Origin: Oscheius onirici
Lineage: Eukaryota; Nematoda; Chromadorea; Rhabditida; Rhabditidae
Length of the DNA: 64,000 bases
Assembly: GCA_932521025.1 (NCBI GenBank)
Contig: OW051472.1
Span: 2,914,001-2,978,000 of the forward strand
Direction of reading: 5' to 3'
The first letter of the stretch is position 1, and the number at the start of each line of letters is the position of its first letter. Positions 57,403 to 64,000 of the stretch are shown here, in pieces. The notes below the pieces were generated by a model that saw only the letters and a list, made by a program, of their open reading frames with translations, searched no databases and had not been told where the DNA came from. Position numbers and translations under genes: made by a program.

Positions 57403-59923
57403 TTATTCAGTTTTGAGCGAGGTAGTTTCTTCTTTACTCCCCGATTTTCCGCCCTTTGATCTGCTGCCTTCCTCCTTCGTGTTGTCAAAGTTCTTCAAGT
57501 AGCGCGTCGACTTGAACATCCAGTGGAAGACGGTGAAAGCTCCGACACCACAGAGCACGCAGGCCATCCAGGCGCCCTGAGCCGGCATTGAGACGCTGTT
57601 GCAGATGAACTTCCCCGCATTGTCCCAAATCTTCATCATTTCCTCGCACTGCGGCGACATGTCCAGGACTTCTTTCAACTTGTCCGCCGCCTCGGCTGCC
57701 AGATCCTTTAGGGTCTTCTCCAGTTGCTCGTCCATCAAGAGCATCTGTTCGTCACGCCAAGCTCTGGCGTCGATGAGGTACAGATTCTTGGAGTAGGAGG
57801 AGAGAGCCTTGCTCTGTTCCGTGGTCATAGTGACAGTCTTGAGGGCAGTCAGACCGGCGAACATGGTCGGCGGGACGCTAAACTCTCGGAACTTCTCGCC
57901 AAAGTCCGTCTGAGCAATCTTGCTGTAGATGGCGGCCAGAATGTCCGTGGCCAGCTGCTTGTCGCCGTCGATTGCGTCGAAGAACGGGTAGTCGTTCTTG
58001 CAGCGGATGAAGGCCTCACTGAAATAGAAAAAGCTAATACGATTTGTTCAAAAAAAGGAAGTATACAGCCTCCCGTTCTCTGACTGATTGTGATTGAGAT
58101 CCGTCATTTTTTCTGATATGATGTGTTCCTTTGACAAAAAGAACATATTGCAGTAATTTTAGCATACTTTTCATCGAGACCTAGCACACGAGACCCATTT
58201 GCTTCAAGCTTAACATACGGAGTGAAAACTTAGTTGTGTATCGAATGCTCGACATTCATTTTCGCTTGGTTTTCGCACGCCAGTAGTTTGTTTGAACCTG
58301 TTTCCGCATTGTAATGGCTCTCGAAACGAACGTTATTTAAAGGACTGCGTTTTTTTGCCTAGTTCTGTAGAGAGAAAAACTCAAACTTACTGGAGAGTAA
58401 AGTTTTCAATCTTCTGGTTGAGAGTCGGGAAGGCGCCAAAGACCAAGAGATCCGGGTCGTCGAAGAAGCCAATACAGAGGAACATAGAGGCGAAGGCTAT
58501 GACAAAAGTTCCGGCAGCTACAGCAAACATCAGAGCTCCGACAAGCATTGCCGCGTAGCCCGTTACCGCCATCATATTGCCGACGACTACCGAAAGACAG
58601 CCGCGCTTCTTTTCCTGATTCTCCTTGCCGCAGTTGGTCATGAAGCGGATGAAGAGCACGACAAAGCCAAAGGCCATGAATCCGCAGAGGATGATGGGAA
58701 TGAGGAAGGAGTACTGTACGGTTGCACTGACTCCGCCGGCGTAGTAGTTGTTGTCGGCCATCACTGACAGAAGCTGCGATTCCATCTTCTTGAAGCCGTT
58801 CTTGACCTGTGTGACCGTGTTCACCAGATGCGCATACTTTTCTTTGAAAGCCTTGCCCGCTTTCTCCGTCACATTTCCCATCTCGTTTTTCTGGCGTATC
58901 ACCTGCAATTTGTCCATTTTTGAGAGTAAACCTTCCTCAGTAACACTACTTGTCATTCAGTCTGTCAGTCTGTCCTGTCTTGACTCTGTCCCCTTTACCC
59001 GCTGTTTCCAAATAACGTCTAGTACTCACTCCTTCGCGGAGATCAGTCAAAGCTTGTTTCATCTGTACAAGCTCCTTTTTGAAGACAGGCGGGGCGATAG
59101 CTTCTAGCTCCATTCCATACGTTATGGTCTGTGTGATAGAGCTGGTGATTCCAGATTCTGCGACACTGAGCTGGCCGTCCTTTTCTTTCAGCAGCTTGTC
59201 CAAATCGGCATCCTGATTTCCCATCTGACAGGTCATCATGGACTCGTAGCCTTCGACGAAGGAACTGATTTCTGGAATTTAGTTCCTTGTACAGAAGATA
59301 GGATAAAAACGACTAACGTCCACTGGTAGAGTTGAGGTTCTTTCCGATGTCCTTGATGCCGTCCTTGACTCCCTGGATGGTCAGGAAGAAGACAAAAGCC
59401 CCGAGAGCGCAGACGACGCAGCCGATGAGGAAGGCGATCAAAGTACAAATCATCTGGCACTTGTTCGGCGTCAGACCTTCCTTGTCCGGCTTGCACCATC
59501 TGATGATGAGGCCGATGATGGTGGTGGTGAGCAGACAGATCGAGATGATGACGAGAATGGCCAGGATGGCTGTGATGGCCGGCTGATGTTTCATGATCGT
59601 CATCATATGCTTGTGGACGTTTTTTGTATCCTCGGGAATCTTGCCCATCTCGCTGGCCGTCTCCTCTCGAATCTCGCCGATGAGTGCGCGCATGAAGATG
59701 GACATGGCTGGAAATTTGGTTTACTCTGTCTCCTTGTGACTTACCTTTCGTGTACCAGTCAACATCCTCGTACTTCTTATCGACATCCGGAGCTGACGGA
59801 GGACGCTTCTGCTCACAGTCTGAAGTGTTTAAACTAGCTAGAGAACAATTAAAAGTACTGACTTTGTTTTGCAGCTATTGTCAGGTGGAAGAGGGCGAAG
59901 AACAGCAACAGTCGTCTTTCCAT
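57403..59923 (-). CDS. Five-TM membrane protein, prominin-like topology
   Basis: Six exons: 59923-59863, 59819-59745, 59707-59318, 59271-59030, 58902-58391, 58018-57403; 631 aa. Signal peptide MERRLLLFFALFHLTIAA; short N-terminal domain; TM1 (AITAILAILVIISICLLTTT); a 15-residue loop with Cys on each side; TM2 (ICTLIAFLIGCVVCALGAFV); a loop of about 150 aa rich in helices; TM3 (FLIPIILCGFMAFGFVVLFI); short Cys loop; TM4 (MFAVAAGTFVIAFASMFLCI); a second loop of about 160 aa with coiled-coil character; TM5 (GAWMACVLCGVGAFTVFHWM); a Lys/Ser-rich tail. This order (signal peptide, 5 TM, two large outer loops, small Cys loops between paired TMs) is that of prominins, which mark membrane protrusions. 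The loops are shorter than usual for prominin, and a tweety-like or nematode-only family is possible. Confidence 0.6.
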
Positions 59924-61262
59924 GATTGCGATTGAAATACTGTCTTTTCACAAAATTAAAGTTTTTTTATTGTTGCCAATTTTGCAAAAGTTTTGCTTTT
60001 TTGTTTGAAGTTTTGTGTTAAAAAGTCTTTACACACAATAATTGAAAACTGGCAATTATTTGGAGATTTCGCTTTGCCTCACATTAGTGCAGAACGCATT
60101 GAGCCAGCGCGAGTCAGAAGTATTTTCAGGTTTCGGAACCTATTTCATCGGAGTCAGCGTAAAACGTTACCCATAGAACCTTATTTTGAACTCGATAGCT
60201 CGAAACCCTACAAGTTGGACAAAAAACTAACAATAACTTTCTAAAACGTCCGCCAGAGAAAGCCTTGAGTACATCTGGATCTGTGAATATGTGGTTTTTT
60301 AAGAGAACACCAGACGACTTCGTCGCCTGCCGGCGTTGTAACGCCAACCTTATCTACCTGATTTATTGTTTTCTAAAGCTTTCTACTTGCCTCTAACACT
60401 GTAGAAGTCAAAGTTTGTAAAAACTCCAAGTTCAAAAGTGACTCGCTATCTAATCTTGACAATTCTTGACTTGCTACGACGATTCTCGTTACCATGGACA
60501 AACAGACAAACATAGCTTTTTAATAGTTTAGATTCTTTGTGCAGGGCATCTGTCTAGGTGGTACCAATTTCCGCGCCAAGTTTCGGACCGAACCATTCAC
60601 CCATCTCTGAGAAAAGTGTTTCGCAAAGTCCGATTTTGGCCTATATTGCGGACAATGAAAAAAAGGTTCAAAAATGGCGGAATTATGATGGGTCGAAGTT
60701 GGGTCAAAACGCGAGTTGGCGAAACACATTTCTCAGAGATGGGTGAATGGTTCGGTTCGAAAATTGGCGCGGTAATTGGTACCACCTAGGTAGATGCCCT
60801 GCACTAAGAATTAGTTTGATTCCCTTATCTAAGAAGGCTGGGATATAGGAAGAGGTCCATGAAGTTCATTGATCAAAAACTCGGCCAATAATCGCAGAAA
60901 TTACCTCGAGGTCTGATTTTTTGGCCCAAAGTAGCCCAGACGTAGAAAAGTGGAGCTTAGAAAGCCGATTGTCGATATCTCATTCAGAAAAAAAGTTATG
61001 GTCAAAAGGGTCACTAATTGTTTGCAAGACTGTAGAAGATAGCCCTCGGAACAAGAAATATTCCGGATACTCGCCTTGAGAAACTAGAACTGTTTATTGA
61101 ACTATGCAAAAAAACACACAATCCAACTGTTTTTTATGCCTCGGGATCGTTTGACTTCTCTAAGGACGATGCCTACAGTAGATTGCATCATCGCCTTCAC
61201 GTTCCTACGATGGAAGACGATCCAAAGATCTACGATGGAAGACGAAGAAGGTCCTCCGCCAT
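59924..61262. other. Intergenic with a palindromic element
   Basis: No gene seen. It holds the MITE-like element at 60534-60809. Part of the remainder is AT-rich. Confidence 0.5.
60534..60809. mobile_element. MITE-like palindrome, about 276 bp
   Basis: Inverted ends TTCTT-GTGCAGGGCATCT and, farther in, AGGTGGTACCAATT, CGCGCCAA and CATTCACCCATCTCTGAGAA, each found reversed in the right half. Arms are about 95 bp with scattered differences; the centre (60640-60700) is unrelated. A TAGTTT-like string flanks both sides and might be a target duplication. No coding capacity, so non-autonomous. Confidence 0.75.
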
Positions 61263-61643
61263 GGCTGGTTCTTCACGGGAGACGTGGGCTTCGTGGACGA
61301 CAAGGACCAACTGCATGTGGTCGACCGAATCAAGGAACTTATCAAGGTCAAAGGCCTCCAAGTCGCTCCAGCCCTGCTTGAAGCCCAGCTGCTGAAGAAC
61401 AAGAAGATTGCCGATGTGGCTGTGGTCGGAGTGCCGCACCCGGAGTTTGGCGAGGCTCCGAAGGCCTATGTGGTTCGCGCCGATCCGGATCTGACGGCGG
61501 ATGAGGTCAAGAAGACCATCTCGGAAAAGCTGGCCAAGCAGAACTGGCTCGAGGGCGGAGTCGAATTCGTCAAGGAGATCCCGAAGAGTCAGGCTGGCAA
61601 GATTCTGCGTCGCGTGCTCAGGAACGAGCAGAAAAAATACTAG
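61263..61643 (+). pseudogene. 5'-truncated 4CL-type acyl-CoA synthetase
   Basis: The 126-residue frame GWFFTGDVGFVDDKDQLHVV-DRIKELIKVKG...QVAPALLEAQLL...VVGVPHPEFGEAPKAYVV...EFVKEIPKSQAGKILRRVLR is the C-terminal end of the adenylate-forming enzyme family (4-coumarate-CoA ligase-like): it has the hinge motif and the catalytic Lys motif (PKSQAGKILRR). The upstream adenylation domain, about 400 residues, is absent; sequence before 61263 shows no homology. Stop TAG at 61641 and AATAAA at about 61656 are kept. No ATG sits at the start. I read it as a partial duplicate, cut at its 5' side, with recent loss as the C-terminal part is undamaged. A peroxisomal-type signal is not obvious (ends KKY). 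Confidence 0.8.
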
Positions 61644-61656
61644 AAGATGAAGATAC

Positions 61657-62361
61657 AATAAAAATCTCTAGGAGCACGTGTTTTTTTCTCTTTCAAAAAT
61701 TGTTTAGCTTCGTCACTTTGGTCTAGCTCGAAATGTAATGTAATGTCTTCTGCATTGAAGGGTTCTCAATTACTCAAGTGCCGATTGTACTCAATTGGCA
61801 GAAAGGAGTTACAATAGCGGTAACGTTCTCCGCGATAGAAACCATCGCGACTGCTGATCCATCGGGACGAAAATATGAAACACTCTCAAGGCGGATTGTA
61901 CTCAATTAGCAGCGCAAGAAGAGCAAAAGTCCCCGAGCTCGAACAGCAGATGTACCCGCGATTAATCAGAAAAGGGGAAAAGTCAATCAACAACTTTTTT
62001 CTGTTTCCAACGTCAATGAGAAGGTGATGAGGAGGAATGGAGCGCAAAAGATCAATTTGGCAATCAACTCTCGATTTAGAAAGATGAGCAAACTACACAG
62101 ATTCAACCTGAAACATTTCCCCGTTGAACAAAAAAGTTTTGGCTGAAAATCCTAACAAGAAACCTTCGATTCAAGGTGGTATTTGGCCCCCTTTTCGAGA
62201 CCCAAATAAGCAGTATAGAATTAATTATCACAAGACTGAATAAACAATTTATTGACATCTGATCGTGCCTACTAAAACTGGGTACTTTTGCAGTCAGCGT
62301 CATTGAGAAATAGGACAGAATTGGTTAATTGGCGATTCGCGTCGCTACTTGGCGATACTTC
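61657..62361. other. Intergenic with a 19-bp direct repeat
   Basis: GATTGTACTCAATTGGCAG at 61783-61801 and GATTGTACTCAATTAGCAG at 61894-61912, one base different, each after CAAG-GCC/GG. Otherwise nothing supported. Confidence 0.45.
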
Positions 62362-64000
62362 TCAAACTTCCCTAGTTGGAAATATAAAAGGGACCAAATT
62401 GAGATGGGGAGTATTGACTGGTGGCTGGAGAGTAGTCATCGGAACCAAGTTGGGCTGAGAGGCGAAACGGACCAGGTTCGTGCGGGTCTTAAAATACTTT
62501 TTGTAAAATTAAAAATACATACGGGAGCGGTCATCAGCTGAGGAGCAGAGACTAATTGGTGTGTCATTGGAGAAGGAGCAACAAGTTGATTTGGAGCGAA
62601 AACTTGTGGTTGATGCTGGATGACTTGGTACTGTTCAACTGGAACAGTAGTTGGCGGAGCCACGTAGTACTTGAATCATGTTTTGCTTGCTAAAAAAGAC
62701 GGCAAACCTGTTGCATGGGTACGGTAGGTCCATAAGAATGAACTGAAGGGACGGGAGATGGGATTGGTTGAGTGTACAGAGGCTGAACTTTCTGTATTTT
62801 GGCCACATAAATGGACTCACATCGTAAGGGGATGTAGAGATCTGTTGTCCTGGAAAGTTGAAAGCTGGAGAGTATTGGCCAGGAAGAGAGACTGGGACCG
62901 TATTTTGGAGAGACTGACTGGTCGGGTAAAAGACCTAAAGTTACTGTAAGTTCAGAGGTCTAAGAACTCACGGCATTCGGAGGATGACTCAGAATTGATC
63001 CAAAGTCTTGTGTTGGTTTGGGTCGTGGAGTATTGGCTTGATTGACTGATGGGACAGAGAGGGACTGAGTTGGGAGAGCTGGAGGAGTGACAGGAGGGGC
63101 TGGCTTGTTCTGAAGAAATTTAGTTTCAAATAGTTGCAAATCAGACTCTCACAGGCTTCACTGCTTCAATGTCGGCAACTTTTCCACTACCGTATCCCTG
63201 AGAACAGAACAGGGTCGATCGATAGGCCGGAAGGAACAGGATGGCGGAGATGGAGAAGATAATGGGAAACAGATGCATGCTCACATAGTAAATCGCATCA
63301 AAGAGTTTCAAAATATCTCTTTCAAACATGTCGTAAAAATGAAGGTAATACACGTCAAGTGAACTGCTCAGCCAAATCGGCACATAGGCGATGATAACGA
63401 ACAGCCAGCTCCAGACGAGACGCGAACGAGCATTGGCCACACAGGGAAGAGATGTCTGTCCGATACGTGGAGTTGTACAGCAGCAGAGCGAGAACAGGGA
63501 CTGAAATTGTGGTTCTAGTATCCTCAATGGACTTACGATGAGTATTAGTCCAGCATAGATGACACAGCAGAAGAATGGTCCACGACCATAAAGAATATTC
63601 AAGATACTGGTTGCAAAATGAATCCAGCAACCCAGAGCGTACAAGACGAATGTTGCCAAGGAGCTAACATAGTATACAATCCTAAACTTGTTACGTCCCA
63701 GATTCAAGGAAAGCAAACCATCCGTGAGTGATTTCTCTTCTTCTTATGGCAACGTAAAGATTCATTGCAAGGAAAAGAGCGGTCGAGATTACAAAATGAA
63801 TGACCTCAGTTGCAGAGAGAGCTAATACCGTAGTTTCTAGACGAATTCCGCCTCTGTAGTAGACGAACACATCGCTGTTGTAACCGAGCAGGATCAGGAC
63901 TTGCCAAACGACGTGTCCAATTTTGTAGAGAGTCATGGGAAGCAGGTTGGAAACAATGTAACTCCGAGTGTGGTCCTTGAAGCGGATGCAAAAACTGACC
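62362..64000 (-). CDS. 7-TM family copy 5, cut by the window edge
   Basis: Exons seen: >64000-63719, 63681-63537, 63500-63153, 63109-62972, 62934-62821, 62791-62708, 62669-62523, 62487-62362; the N-terminal exon and part of TM1 lie outside. First loop CIRFKDHTRSYIVSN; TM3 ends IRRREITHG-W across the usual phase-2 intron; exon 4 has LFSLCCCTT, NARSRLVW and LPAYRSTLFCSQGYGSGKVA. Tail: QDFGSILSHPPNA (as in copy 2), Pro/Gln-rich repeats, VEQYQVIQHQPQVF, and NLVRFASQPNLVPM near the end. The gene is complete at its 3' end and shows no damage. The acceptor before 62669 (GATTCAAG) is weak. Confidence 0.72.

Noticed and set aside
1-64000. CRISPR arrays, bacterial operons, ribosomal RNA
   Set aside because: None seen; the sequence is plainly nuclear eukaryotic with spliced genes.

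Overview
This is a eukaryotic chromosome fragment, almost certainly from a rhabditid-type nematode. The grounds are short introns (mostly 35-60 bp) ending in TTTTCAG, start codons directly behind TTTTCAG-like sites (likely trans-splice acceptors), and nematode-type genes: an eggshell protein of the CBD-1 kind, HAR-1/CHCHD2, an FMRFamide-receptor-like GPCR, an srh-like chemoreceptor and a protamine-like sperm chromatin protein. All gene models were built by eye from splice signals and reading-frame continuity; no alignment or search was run.

Layout. 0-3.6 kb: a synaptobrevin-like SNARE (minus) and a decayed SLC6 transporter (plus). 3.6-19.3 kb: about 15.7 kb with no gene I can support. 19.3-25.6 kb: an intact 10-exon peptide GPCR, then an srh-like receptor with a frameshift and a RING/membrane gene with frameshifts and a stop. 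26-28.6 kb: an intronless Ser/Arg-rich basic protein and a mucin-like single-pass membrane protein. 28.9-32.6 kb: two convergent members of an unrecognised 7-TM family with a tRNA-Thr(UGU) between them. 33-38.6 kb: a membrin-like SNARE tail, har-1, a Cys-rich membrane protein, a Ly6-like secreted protein and a GNAT acetyltransferase. 40.7-46.4 kb: a 21-exon, 15-domain chitin-binding gene (cbd-1-like). 47.4-48.3 kb: a nearly perfect 344-bp inverted repeat. 48.6-56.4 kb and 62.4-64 kb (cut by the window edge): four more members of the 7-TM family, one carrying a tRNA-Thr(CGU) in an intron on the other strand. 57.4-59.9 kb: a five-TM, prominin-like membrane protein. 61.3-61.6 kb: a 5'-truncated 4CL-type acyl-CoA synthetase.

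The best candidate for something undescribed is the six-member 7-TM family. All five complete genes start with Met-Gly-Gln and have Cys at position 6; all six keep the same intron phases through the membrane core; five carry a Pro/Gln-rich tail, and four of these end near a common FASQPNL-type motif. I do not recognise the family. It looks like a lineage-specific receptor-like expansion, and copies 3 and 4 are recent duplicates. Other points of interest are three decayed genes in the first 25 kb beside intact multi-exon genes, GC-AG introns required by reading frame, the large palindrome, and a GC-rich insertion upstream of one receptor copy.
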